This document shows, piece after piece, positions 9,894 to 20,380 of a stretch of 64,000 bases of DNA. The DNA is from Salipiger mangrovisoli (GTDB lineage: Bacteria; Pseudomonadota; Alphaproteobacteria; Rhodobacterales; Rhodobacteraceae), in the NCBI RefSeq assembly GCF_015223355.1, contig NZ_JADFFK010000008.1:1-64000 (forward strand), written 5' to 3'. How positions within the stretch are numbered: position 1 is the first letter of the stretch; each line of letters opens with the position of its first letter. The notes beneath the pieces are model-generated. The model did no database searches. It was not told the DNA's origin and worked only from the letters and a program-made list of their open reading frames with translations. The position numbers and the translations under genes are program-made.

Positions 9894-11000
9894 TCAGAGG
9901 CTCGCGTCGAGCGCCGCAAGGATCGCGGTGCCCATCTCGGTGGTCGAGACCGGCTGCTTGCCTTCCTCGCCGAGCAGATCCGCGGTGCGGTAGCCCTCGG
10001 CGAGAACCTTCTCGATTGCCTGCTCGAGGCGGGTCGCCTCGTCGCCCTTGTCGAAGCTGTAGCGCAGCGCCATGGCGAAGCTGAGGATGCAGGCGATGGG
10101 GTTGGCCTTGCCCTGACCGGCGATGTCGGGCGCCGAGCCGTGCACCGGCTCGTAGAGCGCCTTGGGACGGCCGTTGGCCATCGGGGCACCGAGCGAGGCC
10201 GAGGGCAGCATCCCGAGCGAGCCTGTGAGCATCGCCGCGAGGTCGGACAGCAGGTCGCCGAAGAGGTTGTCGGTGACGATCACGTCGAACTGCTTGGGCC
10301 AGCGGGTCAGCTGCATGGCGCCGGCATCAGCGTACATGTGGCTGAGCTCGACGTCCGGGTACTCGGCATCGTGGATCTCCTGCACGACGTCGCGCCACAG
10401 GATGCCCGATTCCATCACGTTGGCCTTCTCCATCGAGCAGACCTTGTTGCTGCGCTTGCGCGCCATCTCGAAGGCCGAGCGGGCCACGCGGGCGATCTCG
10501 CTCTCGGTGTAGCGCTGGGTGTTGATGCCGACGCGCTCGTTGCCTTCCTTGATGATGCCGCGGGGCTCGCCGAAGTAGACGCCCGAGGTCAGCTCGCGGA
10601 TGATCATGATGTCGAGGCCCGCCACCACGTCCTTCTTCAGCGACGAGAAGTCGGCCAGCGCGTCGAAGCACTGCGCCGGACGCAGGTTGGCGTAGAGGTC
10701 CATTTCCTTGCGCAGGCGCAGCAGGCCGCGCTCGGGCTTCACCGAGAAGTCCAGCTTGTCGTATTTCGGGCCGCCCACGGCGCCGAGCAGAACGGCGTCC
10801 ACTTCCTGCGCCTTGGCCATGGTCTCGTCGGTCAGCGGCGTGCCATGCGCGTCATAGGCGCAGCCGCCCACGAGGTCTTCGCTGACATCGAACTTGAGGC
10901 CGCGCTTGTCGCCGAACCAGTCGATGACGCGGCGAACCTCTGCCATGACCTCGGGGCCGATGCCGTCGCCCGGCAGGATGAGAAGCGAAGGGTTGCTCAT
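9894..11000 (-). CDS. leuB: 3-isopropylmalate dehydrogenase
   Basis: Third step of leucine synthesis: oxidative decarboxylation of 3-isopropylmalate with NAD and Mg2+/Mn2+ in the cytoplasm. The 368-residue length is normal. Motifs seen include [14 protein letters not shown] at the N-terminus, the substrate loop RPAQCF...[28 protein letters not shown] (described, not contiguous), [14 protein letters not shown] with metal-binding aspartates, and [14 protein letters not shown] near the nucleotide site. It starts with ATG after GGAGAG. Its partners leuC and leuD lie 4-6 kb upstream on the same strand, separated by atoDA and a membrane protein/EEP pair. Confidence 0.96.
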   Translation of the reverse strand: MSNPSLLILPGDGIGPEVMAEVRRVIDWFGDKRGLKFDVSEDLVGGCAYDAHGTPLTDETMAKAQEVDAVLLGAVGGPKYDKLDFSVKPERGLLRLRKEMDLYANLRPAQCFDALADFSSLKKDVVAGLDIMIIRELTSGVYFGEPRGIIKEGNERVGINTQRYTESEIARVARSAFEMARKRSNKVCSMEKANVMESGILWRDVVQEIHDAEYPDVELSHMYADAGAMQLTRWPKQFDVIVTDNLFGDLLSDLAAMLTGSLGMLPSASLGAPMANGRPKALYEPVHGSAPDIAGQGKANPIACILSFAMALRYSFDKGDEATRLEQAIEKVLAEGYRTADLLGEEGKQPVSTTEMGTAILAALDASL

Positions 11001-11082
11001 GGGAAGTCTCTCCTCGGAATGTTGCGCAATCGCCTAGCGGAGAGGGCCGGAATGGTCAAGAAATCAGGGGCGTTTGGCAATT

Positions 11083-12057
11083 TCATGGAAGACTTAGCGT
11101 GACCGAGACCAGCCGGTGGGCTTGACCCTCCAGCGGCGCGCGGACCCTTGCGGAACTCACCTGTAGCCCGGCGGAAGGCAGGATGTAGCTGACCCGCATG
11201 GGACCTGTGCTTGGCCAATCAGCGGTCGGATCGCCGGGCAGCGGGTCTTGCAGGCGCGGGTCGCGGAGCAGCTCGCGGATCTCGTCGTGCAGGCCTTCGC
11301 CTTGCGTAGGGTCAAGATTGGCGTTTCCGATCAATAGGTAAGGCGCGGCAGGGGGCGGGCCGAGCGCGCCGTCGAGGTAGCGCGACCAGAGCGCGATCTC
11401 ATCCGCGTTGCGCCGGCCATTGCGGTCTTCGGGGCCGTCGAAAACCGGTGGTGTGGCGGCGAGGCAGAGCAGCAGCAGTGGCGCGCCGCCTGTCTCAAGG
11501 CGCACCGCCCAGTGCCCGGTCGAGGAGAGGCGTTGCAGATCTGCCGCAGGATCCTCGGATCGCATCCGGCTTCCGGGCAGGTCGCGCCAGAGTAGCTGCG
11601 AGAAATCCTCGACCAGCGCGAGTGGATGGCGCGACAGCAGCGCCATGCCGTGCTGGCCGGTGAACGCGCCGTAGCCCTGCGCGTCGCGCGGTCCGCCGAG
11701 CTGCCCGTCGCCGTCGAGATCCGCGCCGCTGTCCAACCCGGAGTTGGGCGGCAGGGCGAGCCGGTGCGGATAGGGCGCACCGCGCTCGGCCAGCCGCGCG
11801 GCCAGTTCCGTCAGTGCCGCGAGACCAAGGTCGAAATCCATGTCGGTCAGCAGCAGCACATCGGCGTCAGCGGTTGCCAGCGCGTCCAGGGCGGCGGGTA
11901 GCGGGGCGCGCAGTTCGGCCAGATCGCGCAACAGCAGGCCGGGGCCCTTGCGGCTGAAATCGGCGTGCCAGGTGGCGAAGGTCAGCTCCTGCGCGGCCGT
12001 CGGCGGCGCGGCCGCAAGCAACCACAGCAGCCCCAAGAGCCGCCCGAGGGCTTTCAG
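11083..12057 (-). CDS. Exported endonuclease/exonuclease/phosphatase (EEP)-fold protein
   Basis: About 324 residues, with a hydrophobic N-terminus (LGRLLGLLWLLAAAPPTAAQ) that reads as a signal peptide, so the product is probably periplasmic. The body resembles the EEP fold: ATWHADF where the family has an Asn, LLLTDMDFD where the catalytic Glu is usual, LLIGNANLDP for the GDFN motif, and QAHRLVSVTL for the final His. Two key positions are thus altered, and activity is uncertain. No ATG fits the signal peptide. The best start is CTG at 12057, overlapping the TGA of the upstream gene (CTGA) and implying coupled translation; a TTG slightly downstream is possible. The upstream extension of this frame lies inside the neighbouring gene and is rejected. 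Confidence 0.65.
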   Translation of the reverse strand: MKALGRLLGLLWLLAAAPPTAAQELTFATWHADFSRKGPGLLLRDLAELRAPLPAALDALATADADVLLLTDMDFDLGLAALTELAARLAERGAPYPHRLALPPNSGLDSGADLDGDGQLGGPRDAQGYGAFTGQHGMALLSRHPLALVEDFSQLLWRDLPGSRMRSEDPAADLQRLSSTGHWAVRLETGGAPLLLLCLAATPPVFDGPEDRNGRRNADEIALWSRYLDGALGPPPAAPYLLIGNANLDPTQGEGLHDEIRELLRDPRLQDPLPGDPTADWPSTGPMRVSYILPSAGLQVSSARVRAPLEGQAHRLVSVTLSLP

Positions 12058-12944
12058 ATGGTCTGCACCTCGGCCTCCGCCTGCGCGTAGGCGCGGCGGC
12101 GCTTTTCCTCGATCAGGGCGGCGATTCGCATCAGCGCCACGCCGCGCATCACCAGGCTTGCCGGAAGGAAGGCCCATGCGCTCATCGTCCAGATCAGGGT
12201 CTGCGGCTCGGCCAGCGACACGAGGTTGATGGTCTGAGACGCCAGTTTCATCACCGCCGGGACCAGAAATGGCAGAAGAAACCCTAAGGCGACGTTAACG
12301 TTGCCATCCCTGTTGAGGCGGTAGAGCACATCCTTGCCGACGGTCGGATCGAAAAGCGGCAGGTTGACCCAGAAGTTGAAGGCGCTGCGGCGGATCGGCC
12401 AGTTCAGCAGCCGCACCATGAGCACGAAAACCAGCACGCTCAGCATCGCCATCCCATAGGCCAGCCCGGCGTGGCTGCGGAGTCGCGCAACTTCCTGCGC
12501 GCCCATGTCGTCGGTCGCCAGAAGCACCATGAGCCGCACCGGCGAGAACGGGAAATCGAGCCAATGCCCGATCGTCGTCGCCATGCTGTCGAGCGTCTGC
12601 GTAAGGGCGGTGGGCATGATTTCGCCCCGGCAGATCACCGTGAGCCAGGCGACCGTTGCAAAAAGCGCCAGGAATCGCAGGCGGTTGAACGGAGGGGCAT
12701 CGCGGAATTCGATGATCGAAGGGTAGTCGCCGACATATTCGACGAAGGTGAGCAGCGCCGCGACCAGCGCCAGCAGCGCCGTGATCTGCGCCATGTCCGC
12801 GCCGCCCGGCAAGGCAACCGCGGGCATCGCGATGAGCAGAGCCACCGCGACGGCACGAACGCCGGCTTTAAGAAAGCGCGTGATCACCACTTCTGCCCTT
12901 TCGGTCGTGTCGGGCCGAGGACTTGCTGCCCCCTTGTCGCCCAT
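12054..12944 (-). CDS. Multi-pass membrane protein of unknown function
   Basis: About 296 residues with six or so hydrophobic segments: residues ~20-45, 45-65, 75-95, ~150-170, ~205-230 and ~240-260. A charged tail (EEKRRRAYAQAEAEVQ) ends the protein. I do not recognise a family. The start is uncertain. ATG 12944 (MGDKGAASPRP) is used because the coding character fades upstream, but neither it nor ATG 13004 has a good Shine-Dalgarno, and the open frame runs back to 13355. It overlaps the exported EEP-like gene by 4 nt, and the pair looks like a two-gene operon transcribed toward leuB. Confidence 0.6.
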   Translation of the reverse strand: MGDKGAASPRPDTTERAEVVITRFLKAGVRAVAVALLIAMPAVALPGGADMAQITALLALVAALLTFVEYVGDYPSIIEFRDAPPFNRLRFLALFATVAWLTVICRGEIMPTALTQTLDSMATTIGHWLDFPFSPVRLMVLLATDDMGAQEVARLRSHAGLAYGMAMLSVLVFVLMVRLLNWPIRRSAFNFWVNLPLFDPTVGKDVLYRLNRDGNVNVALGFLLPFLVPAVMKLASQTINLVSLAEPQTLIWTMSAWAFLPASLVMRGVALMRIAALIEEKRRRAYAQAEAEVQTI

Positions 12945-13415
12945 CGTGCGCTGGAATGCGCCCGTCCTGTTCACTGACCCCGCCGCGCCGGCGGATTGCC
13001 TCATTATTGCCCAAATTTTGCCTACTTTTCGACTGCGCGGCAAGCATGACCGAAGGGGATCGGCCAAATCTGGCGGTTTCATGGAGGAAAAGGTGCGAAA
13101 TTGCATCAACCTCCGGTGTTTCCGTGGGGGCAGTGCCCGGCTCGGTCGTGGGCGGCGGCGCGCGCGGCTCCCGGCGTGTCGAGTTTTATATACTGATTTA
13201 TCTATGAAAAATCGAACAAAATTGGTGGCAACCGGGTGGCTCCCTCTGGACGGCTGACCGAAGCGTCGCCCCTTGCCTGCCCAGAACTGCGGCAGGCAGG
13301 ATTTGCGCTCCCGGGCGGTCTCCGCCGGATTTCCAAGGCATTTGACCTGACGCAACGTCCACCGCAGAGTTTTCGTGGTCTGACGGCACTAGGGCGACAT
13401 CCGAAGGGAGCGGTG
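12945..13415. other. Divergent intergenic region before atoDA
   Basis: About 470 bases between divergent genes. It includes a short AT-rich stretch at about 13183-13225 (TTTTATATACTGATTTATC, then ATGAAAAATCG) that stands out against the surroundings and is the most likely promoter or regulator-binding zone. GATTTATC/GATAAATC half-sites are present, but I cannot assign a protein. Long reading frames here are extensions of the flanking genes and lack start signals. Confidence 0.45.
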
Positions 13416-14069
13416 ATGTATCAGGCACTGACAGTTGAGGAGGCGGTGGCGTTGATCCCCGACGGCGCGAGCGTGATGCTCTCGGGGTTCATGGGTGTCG
13501 GCACGCCGGACCGGATGGTCGCGGCGCTGGCCGCGGCCGGAAAAACGGGTCTGACGGTCATCGTCAACGACGCCGCCCGGCCGGACCGGGGCGTCGGCCC
13601 GCTGGTCAAGGCGCGCTGCCTGCGCAAGTTCATCGGCAGCCATATCGGGCTCAACCCCGACGTGCAGGAGCAGATGCGCGCGGGCGAACTCGAGGTCGAA
13701 CTGGTGCCACAGGGCACGCTGGTCGAACGCATCCGGGCGGCGGGCGTGGGGCTTGGCGGGGTGCTGACGCCGACCGGGCTGGGCACGAAGGTCGCCGAGG
13801 GCAAGCGGGTGATCGAGGTCGAAGGCAAACCCTACCTGCTGGAGCCGCCGCTCGCCGCCGATTTCGCGCTGATCGCGGCGCGCAGCTGCGACTACGTGGG
13901 CAACCTGACCTACATGCTCACCGCGACGAACTTCAATCCGATCATGGCGCTTGCCGGGCGCGTGGTGATTGCCGAGCCCGAGGAGATCGTGCCGGTGGGG
14001 ATGATCCCGCCCGATGCGGTAAAGACGCCGGGCGCGCTGGTCGATCACGTGATCCGGAGGGTCGCATGA
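13416..14069 (+). CDS. atoD: Acetoacetate/acetate CoA-transferase, subunit A (AtoD-like)
   Basis: The 217-residue alpha subunit of a family I 3-oxoacid CoA-transferase, which moves CoA between acetyl- or succinyl-CoA and short 3-oxo or fatty acids. It follows E. coli AtoD along its length: GFMGVGTPDRMV, SHIGLNPDVQEQM, LVPQGTLVERIRAAGVGLGG, TPTGLGT, and NLTYMLTATNFNP. The ATG at 13416 with GAAGGGA at 13403-13409 replaces an in-frame start at 13236 in noncoding DNA. It overlaps atoA by 4 nt (ATGA). The acceptor acid cannot be decided from sequence; pcaI/scoA-type activity remains possible. Confidence 0.88.
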   Translation: MYQALTVEEAVALIPDGASVMLSGFMGVGTPDRMVAALAAAGKTGLTVIVNDAARPDRGVGPLVKARCLRKFIGSHIGLNPDVQEQMRAGELEVELVPQGTLVERIRAAGVGLGGVLTPTGLGTKVAEGKRVIEVEGKPYLLEPPLAADFALIAARSCDYVGNLTYMLTATNFNPIMALAGRVVIAEPEEIVPVGMIPPDAVKTPGALVDHVIRRVA

Positions 14070-14749
14070 CGGAGACCGGCAAAATGGATCCCAAGGAACT
14101 TATCGCCCGCCGCTGCGCCGCCGAGGTGAAGCCGCACACGCTGGTCAACCTCGGCATCGGCATCCCGACGCTGGTCTCGGACCACCTCGACGAGGGCATG
14201 GGGGTGTTCTTCCAGGCCGAGAACGGTGTTGTCGGCATGGGCCGGCGGCCGCCCGAGGGCATGTCGGACCGGCATCTGACCGACGCGGGCGGCAGCTTCG
14301 TCTCGGCGGTGCCGGGGGCTTCGACCATCGACAGCGCCTTCTCCTTCGGGCTGATCCGCGGCGGTCACCTCGATCTGACGGTGCTCGGCGGGCTGCAGGT
14401 GGACGGGCGCGGCTTCCTTGCCAACTGGATGATCCCCGGCGTCTATGTGCCGGGCATGGGCGGGGCGATGGACCTGGTCACCGGGGCGAAGCGGGTGATC
14501 GTGGCGATGATCCATGCCGCCAAGGACGGCACGCCGAAGATCGTGCCGGAATGCACGCTGCCGCTGACCGCGGAGCGGCGGGTCGATCTCATTGTCACCG
14601 AAATGGCGGTGATCCGCCCCGAGCAGGATGGGCTGCACCTGATCGAGACCGCACCGGGGGTCACAGTGGGCGAGGTGCGCGCGGCGACCGGCGCGGCGCT
14701 GATCGTGACGGGGGATGTGCCGGCTATGGACCTGACGCGCACCTGTTGA
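14066..14749 (+). CDS. atoA: Acetoacetate/acetate CoA-transferase, subunit B (AtoA-like)
   Basis: Beta subunit (227 aa) of the same enzyme. The catalytic glutamate is E52 in FQAENGVVGMG, which carries the CoA thioester intermediate. LVNLGIGIPTLV, RGGHLDLTVLGGLQVD, and PGMGGAMDLVTGAKRVIVAM match AtoA/SCOT. Translation is coupled to atoD through an ATGA overlap. The pair is set inside the leu region on the opposite strand to leuB and leuCD, so it is an independent unit. A thiolase gene 4.3 kb downstream on the same strand could take its acetoacetyl-CoA product. Confidence 0.88.
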   Translation: MTETGKMDPKELIARRCAAEVKPHTLVNLGIGIPTLVSDHLDEGMGVFFQAENGVVGMGRRPPEGMSDRHLTDAGGSFVSAVPGASTIDSAFSFGLIRGGHLDLTVLGGLQVDGRGFLANWMIPGVYVPGMGGAMDLVTGAKRVIVAMIHAAKDGTPKIVPECTLPLTAERRVDLIVTEMAVIRPEQDGLHLIETAPGVTVGEVRAATGAALIVTGDVPAMDLTRTC

Positions 14750-14757
14750 AGCAGGAA

Positions 14758-14861
14758 GGGGGCTCTGCCCCCGCCGCGCTGCGCGCGACTCCCCCGGGAT
14801 ACTTGGGCCTAGAAGAAATACGGGCCGCGGCTTCTTCTAGGGTCAAATATCCCCGCCGGAG
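14758..14861 (+). repeat. Dispersed 3'-UTR palindromic repeat, copy A
   Basis: It starts 9 nt after the atoA stop. A short hairpin GGGGGC-TCT-GCCCCC (14758-14772) is followed by GCGCTGCGCGC-like sequence, then CTCCCCCGGGATACTTGGG with CCTAGAAGAA (14789-14817), and an inverted partner TTCTTCTAGG...CAAATATCC (14832-14852). The two long arms can fold into a roughly 21-bp imperfect stem. The same arrangement recurs at about 20331, 26697 (minus) and 32558. Confidence 0.8.
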
Positions 14862-14905
14862 GCAGCCCAAGGCCGGGGCCCGCGAAGTGTTGGGGGAGAA
14901 TGGAA

Positions 14906-14933
14906 AAGGGCTGTCCCCGCGGAGACAGCCCTT
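14906..14933 (-). terminator. leuD terminator
   Basis: A perfect 10-bp stem, AAGGGCTGTC (14906-14915) with GACAGCCCTT (14924-14933), with an 8-nt loop. On the minus strand it is followed by TTCC after the A/T-rich base, and it lies 26 nt past the leuD stop. Confidence 0.8.
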
Positions 14934-14958
14934 GATGTTCGCGGCGCGTGCCAGGGGG

Positions 14959-15564
14959 TCAGACCCAGGGGCGGGACTGGGCGGCCTGTGCCTCGAAGCT
15001 GTCGATGGCACCGGCCTTCTCCATGGTCAGGCCGATGTCGTCGAGCCCCTCGAGCAGGCAGTGCTTGCGGAAGGGGTCGATCTCGAAGGCAAAGGCCTCG
15101 CCGTCCGAAGTGGTGACCACCTGCGACTCGAGGTCCACCGTCATGCGGGCGTTGGCCCCCTTCTCGGCATCCTTCATCAGCACGTCGACCGCCTCTTGCG
15201 GCATGACGATGGGCAGCATGCCGTTCTTGAAGCAGTTGTTGTAGAAGATGTCGGCGAAGGAGGTGGAGATCACCACCTTGATGCCGAAGTCGGCGAGGGC
15301 CCAGGGCGCGTGCTCGCGCGACGAGCCGCAGCCGAAGTTGTCACCGGCGACGATCACCGAGGCCTCGCGGTAGGCGGGCTGGTTCAGCACGAACTCGGGG
15401 TTTTCCGAGCCGTCGTCGAGATAGCGCATCTCGTCGAAGGCATGCACGCCGAGGCCGGAGCGCTTGATCGTCTTCAGGAACTGCTTGGGGATGATCATGT
15501 CGGTGTCGATGTTCACCAGCGGCATGGGCGCCGCGATCCCGGTCAGCTTCTCGAATTTTTCCAT
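14959..15564 (-). CDS. leuD: 3-isopropylmalate dehydratase, small subunit
   Basis: The 201-residue swivel subunit of isopropylmalate isomerase, which with LeuC converts 2- to 3-isopropylmalate via isopropylmaleate. It begins [29 protein letters not shown], with the conserved NIDTDMIIP, and holds [17 protein letters not shown], the substrate-binding loop. AAGGAGGGACAG precedes the ATG. It is the second gene after leuC, separated by 119 nt containing a hairpin. Confidence 0.96.
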   Translation of the reverse strand: MEKFEKLTGIAAPMPLVNIDTDMIIPKQFLKTIKRSGLGVHAFDEMRYLDDGSENPEFVLNQPAYREASVIVAGDNFGCGSSREHAPWALADFGIKVVISTSFADIFYNNCFKNGMLPIVMPQEAVDVLMKDAEKGANARMTVDLESQVVTTSDGEAFAFEIDPFRKHCLLEGLDDIGLTMEKAGAIDSFEAQAAQSRPWV

Positions 15565-15653
15565 CTGTCCCTCCTTGGGGATGAGGCGGGTTCCGGGGGC
15601 ATCGCTTGCGCCATCGGCACAGGTGCCCGGCCGGAGCCGCCGGACTTGGGGGA

Positions 15654-15674
15654 GGGGTCCCGCGCGGGGACCCC
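15654..15674 (-). other. leuC-leuD intercistronic hairpin
   Basis: GGGGTCCC (15654-15661) and GGGACCCC (15667-15674) form a perfect 8-bp stem with a GCGCG loop and no U-tract. Lacking a T run, it is more likely an mRNA stability or processing element than a terminator. Confidence 0.5.
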
Positions 15675-15683
15675 CGGGATCGC

Positions 15684-17105
<1,422 letters not shown>

Positions 17106-17397
17106 GGGGGTCCTCTCGGGGTGTAGATGTCTTGGAATTTGGCTGGGCTTGGCGCAGGTCGAAAGCCCCCGCGCCGGGGCGGGCTAAGACAGCCTTATAG
17201 GCGGGCCAGAACCGTGAAGGTCGCGCCGTGGAACCGTTCGCGCAGACGCACGCGGTCGCCGAGGTCAAGAAGCCGAGTCATGTCGCGGGGATACTCCTTT
17301 GCCGCGCGTCGATCAACCCATCCCGCGCGCTGCCGGAAGGATTGAAACCTTTCGGTGCGGCCGCGCGTAGTTTTGTTACCGCCGTGGAGGAGACATC

Positions 17398-17514
17398 ATG
17401 TCCTTGATGAATGCCATGCACCTTGTCCTGATCGCCACGCTGCTCTGGGGGCTGCTGATCAGCCTGCCGCAGGTCGAGGCGCAGGAGATCACCCTGAATC
17501 TGCCAAAGCGCTGA
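17398..17514 (+). CDS. 38-residue exported or membrane microprotein, unknown
   Basis: A short frame with a strong ribosome-binding site (GTGGAGGAG, 17384-17392) and an ATG at 17398. The peptide is 38 residues: start MSLMNAMHLVLI, a hydrophobic core ATLLWGLLISL, then PQVEAQEITLNLPKR. It reads as a single membrane segment or a signal peptide with a likely cleavage site near VEA-Q and a 10-residue mature tail. Codon use is GC-rich like the neighbours. It lies about 95 nt before the MscS gene on the same strand. The function is unknown. Confidence 0.55.
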   Translation: MSLMNAMHLVLIATLLWGLLISLPQVEAQEITLNLPKR

Positions 17515-17608
17515 TCCGGGTCCTATCGGCTCAAGACATTGATCGCCATGGCCTTGAGCGAAATCCGATGTGGTGCCACGCTGGGAGCATGAGGAGCCCC
17601 GCGACCGC

Positions 17609-19015
17609 ATGAACCCGGAAACCGACCTGCCCCCGACCGACCTGACGCCTTTCGAGGCGCTGCAACAGACCGGGCTGACCCTGCTGGGGCAGATCGACAC
17701 CTTCCTCGCCATCGTGCTGCGGCCCTGGATGTTCTACCAGCTGGGGATCGCGTTGGCGCTTTTTGCCGTGGCGCATCTGCTCCGCGCGGTCATCGGTCCG
17801 AAGATCTACGAGTGGATGCGCGGCCGCGAGGGCTGGCCGAAGTGGCGCATCCGGCTGCTTGTGGTGCTGCACCGCCGGTTGCGGATGATCCTCTTTGTCA
17901 CGCTGATCTGGCACGTGATCGGCATCATGCACCAGATCACCTGGCCGTCGCGCACCTACCTTTTGGAAATCATCGCGCAGCTCTCGACGGCCTGGCTGGT
18001 GATTGCGCTGATCACCAGGCTGATCGGCAACCCGGCGTTGCGCTCGCTGATCCGCTACGGTGCCTGGGGCTATGTCACCATCTGGATCCTTGGCCTGACC
18101 GACGAGGCGCAGGCGCTGCTGGAAAGCGCCGCGGTCAGCTTCGGCGACTCCAAGCTCTCGCTCTGGCTGATCCTCCAGGCGGTGGTGATCCTCGTGGCAC
18201 TGGTCTCGGTGGCGCGCTTCCTGACGACGGCGGGCGCCGCCAGCATCCGCCGCAACGAGGGCATCAGCCCCTCGATGCAGGTGCTGGCGGTGAAATTCCT
18301 GCAGGTGGCGCTTTACGGTGCGGCCTTCTTCTTCGCGCTCAAGCTGGCGGGGGTGGATCTGACCGGGCTCGCGGTGCTCTCCGGTGCCATCGGCGTCGGC
18401 CTCGGCTTCGGCTTGCAGAAGGTGGTGTCGAACCTGGTGTCGGGGATCATCATCCTGCTCGACAAGTCGATCAAGCCGGGCGACGTGATCTCCATCGGCG
18501 AGACCTTCGGATGGATCAACGCGCTGGGCGCGCGCTACGTGTCGATCACCACGCGCGACGGCAAGGAATACCTCATTCCCAACGAGGACATGATCACCGG
18601 GCAGGTGGTCAACTGGTCGCATTCCAACGAACTTGTCCGGGTCGACATCACCTTCGGCACCTCCTACGGCGATGATCCGCACCTGGTGCGCAAGGTGGCG
18701 ATCGAGGCGGCGCAGGGTGTCGGCCGGGTTCTGAGCAGCCGCCCGCCGGTGTGCCACATCACCGGTTTCGGCGACTCGAGCGTGGACTACATCCTGCGGT
18801 TCTGGATCATCGACCCGTCGCAGGGGCTGACCAACATCCGCGGCAACGTGTTTCTCGCGCTCTGGGATGCCTTCAGGGCGCAGGGGATCTCGATTCCCTT
18901 CCCGCAGCGCGAGGTGCGGATGCTGGCCGAGGTCCCGGCGGGCAATGGCGCGGCAGCCGGGCGGGGCGAGGCACCGGGCAACGGGTCGGACGAGGTGACG
19001 GAACGTCCCGGCTGA
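17609..19015 (+). CDS. MscS-family mechanosensitive ion channel
   Basis: A 468-residue membrane protein with about five or six N-terminal membrane segments (from residue 30), a central pore helix, and a cytoplasmic MscS domain (about residues 250-440). The pore region GAIGVGLGFGLQKVVSNLVSG and the beta-domain marker RDGKEYLIPNEDMITGQVVNWS (quoted in part) are typical. It should open under membrane tension to release solutes at osmotic downshock. The ATG at 17609 is preferred to GTG at 17570 because the family-like N-terminus begins there and GAGGAG lies upstream. The acidic/Gly tail is probably disordered. Confidence 0.9.
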   Translation: MNPETDLPPTDLTPFEALQQTGLTLLGQIDTFLAIVLRPWMFYQLGIALALFAVAHLLRAVIGPKIYEWMRGREGWPKWRIRLLVVLHRRLRMILFVTLIWHVIGIMHQITWPSRTYLLEIIAQLSTAWLVIALITRLIGNPALRSLIRYGAWGYVTIWILGLTDEAQALLESAAVSFGDSKLSLWLILQAVVILVALVSVARFLTTAGAASIRRNEGISPSMQVLAVKFLQVALYGAAFFFALKLAGVDLTGLAVLSGAIGVGLGFGLQKVVSNLVSGIIILLDKSIKPGDVISIGETFGWINALGARYVSITTRDGKEYLIPNEDMITGQVVNWSHSNELVRVDITFGTSYGDDPHLVRKVAIEAAQGVGRVLSSRPPVCHITGFGDSSVDYILRFWIIDPSQGLTNIRGNVFLALWDAFRAQGISIPFPQREVRMLAEVPAGNGAAAGRGEAPGNGSDEVTERPG

Positions 19016-19091
19016 CACTGCTGCCGCGCTGCGGCATGGTCCGCGCGACATGCAGACGCTACGGCAGAAGCTACGGAATGGGAGATCCGTC

Positions 19092-20282
19092 ATGACCTTC
19101 GATCCTTCTGAGGAAATCGTCATCCTGAGTGGCGCGCGCACCGCCATCGGCACTTTCGGCGGCGCGCTGAAGTCGGTGCCGCCGATCGAACTCGGCACCA
19201 CGGCGGCAAAAGCAGCGCTGGAACGCGCCGGGGTCGAGGGCGGGCAGATCGGCCAGGTGGTCTTTGGCCACGTGCTGAACACCGAGCCGCGCGACATGTA
19301 CCTGTCGCGGGTTGCCGCGATGCAGGCGGGCATCCCCGACACCACCCCGGCGATGAACGTCAACCGGCTCTGCGGGTCGGGCGCGCAGGCGATCGTCTCG
19401 GGTGTGCAGGCGCTGATGCTGGGCGATGCGAACTTCGCGCTGGTCGGCGGGGCCGAGAGCATGAGCCGCGCGCCCTACATCATCCCCGACCAGCGCTGGG
19501 GTCACAAGATGGGCGACATCCGCACCGTCGACATGATGCTGGGGGCGCTCAGCTGCCCCTTTGGCACCGGCCACATGGGGATCACCGCGGAGAATGTTGC
19601 CAAGGAGCACGACATCAGCCGCGAGGCGCAGGACGCCTTCGCCCTGGAAAGCCAGCAGCGCGCCGCCAAGGCCATCGAGGCAGGCTTCTTCAAGGAGCAG
19701 ATCGTGCCGGTGGAGATCGCCTCGCGCCGCGACACGGTGGTCTTCGACACCGACGAGCACCCCAAGGCGAGCTCGCTGGAGAAGCTGGCGGGGCTGCGCC
19801 CGGCCTTCGACCGCGCAGGGTCGGTGACCGCGGGCAACGCTTCGGGGCTGAACGATGGGGCGGCGGCGCTGGTGCTGGCGCGCGGCGAGGCCGCGGCGGC
19901 GGCGGGACTGACGCCGCGCGCCCGCGTGCTGGGCTACGCCCACGCCGGGGTCCGCCCCGAGGTCATGGGCATCGGCCCGGTCCCGGCGGTGGAGAACCTG
20001 CTGGTGCGCACGGGGCTGTCGCTTGCCGATTTCGACGTGATCGAGAGCAACGAGGCCTTTGCCGCGCAGGCTCTGGCGGTCAACAAGGGGCTCGGCCTTG
20101 ATCCGGCCAAGGTCAATCCGAACGGCGGCGCCATCGCGCTCGGCCACCCGATCGGCGCCACCGGCGCGATCCTCGCGGTCAAGGCGCTTTACGAGCTGGA
20201 GCGAACCGGTGGCCGCCGGGCGCTGATCACCATGTGCATCGGCGGCGGGCAGGGCATCGCACTGGCCATCGAACGGGTCTGA
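19092..20282 (+). CDS. phaA: Acetyl-CoA C-acetyltransferase (thiolase)
   Basis: A biosynthetic/degradative thiolase II (396 aa) that condenses or cleaves acetoacetyl-CoA. All three active-site elements are present: the nucleophilic Cys near residue 94 in NVNRLCGSGAQAIV, the His in GGAIALGHPIGATGA, and the second Cys in TMCIGGGQGIALA. The ATG at 19092 (MTFDPSEEIV) is preferred to 19050. Downstream is a dispersed repeat, so it appears monocistronic. phaA is a convention for this type; atoB would describe the same activity alongside the nearby atoDA. Confidence 0.9.
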   Translation: MTFDPSEEIVILSGARTAIGTFGGALKSVPPIELGTTAAKAALERAGVEGGQIGQVVFGHVLNTEPRDMYLSRVAAMQAGIPDTTPAMNVNRLCGSGAQAIVSGVQALMLGDANFALVGGAESMSRAPYIIPDQRWGHKMGDIRTVDMMLGALSCPFGTGHMGITAENVAKEHDISREAQDAFALESQQRAAKAIEAGFFKEQIVPVEIASRRDTVVFDTDEHPKASSLEKLAGLRPAFDRAGSVTAGNASGLNDGAAALVLARGEAAAAAGLTPRARVLGYAHAGVRPEVMGIGPVPAVENLLVRTGLSLADFDVIESNEAFAAQALAVNKGLGLDPAKVNPNGGAIALGHPIGATGAILAVKALYELERTGGRRALITMCIGGGQGIALAIERV

Positions 20283-20330
20283 GGGCGGCGCATCCTTCGG
20301 CTGGTGCCCTTGGCCCGGCTGCCCGCAAGC

Positions 20331-20380
20331 GAGGGGCTTTGCCCCTCGCGCTCCCCAGGATATTTTTCCCTAGAAGAAAG
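20331..20380 (+). repeat. Dispersed 3'-UTR repeat, copy B (single-armed)
   Basis: It starts 49 nt after the thiolase stop. Hairpin GAGGGGC-TTT-GCCCCTC (20331-20347) is followed by GCGCTCCCCAGGATA, TTTTTCCC and TAGAAGAAAG. It matches the first half of copies A, C and D but lacks the inverted second arm, so it is a half element. Confidence 0.75.

Noticed and set aside
17106-17397. Leucine attenuator leader before leuC
   Set aside because: No short ORF with a run of Leu codons followed by alternative hairpins on the minus strand.
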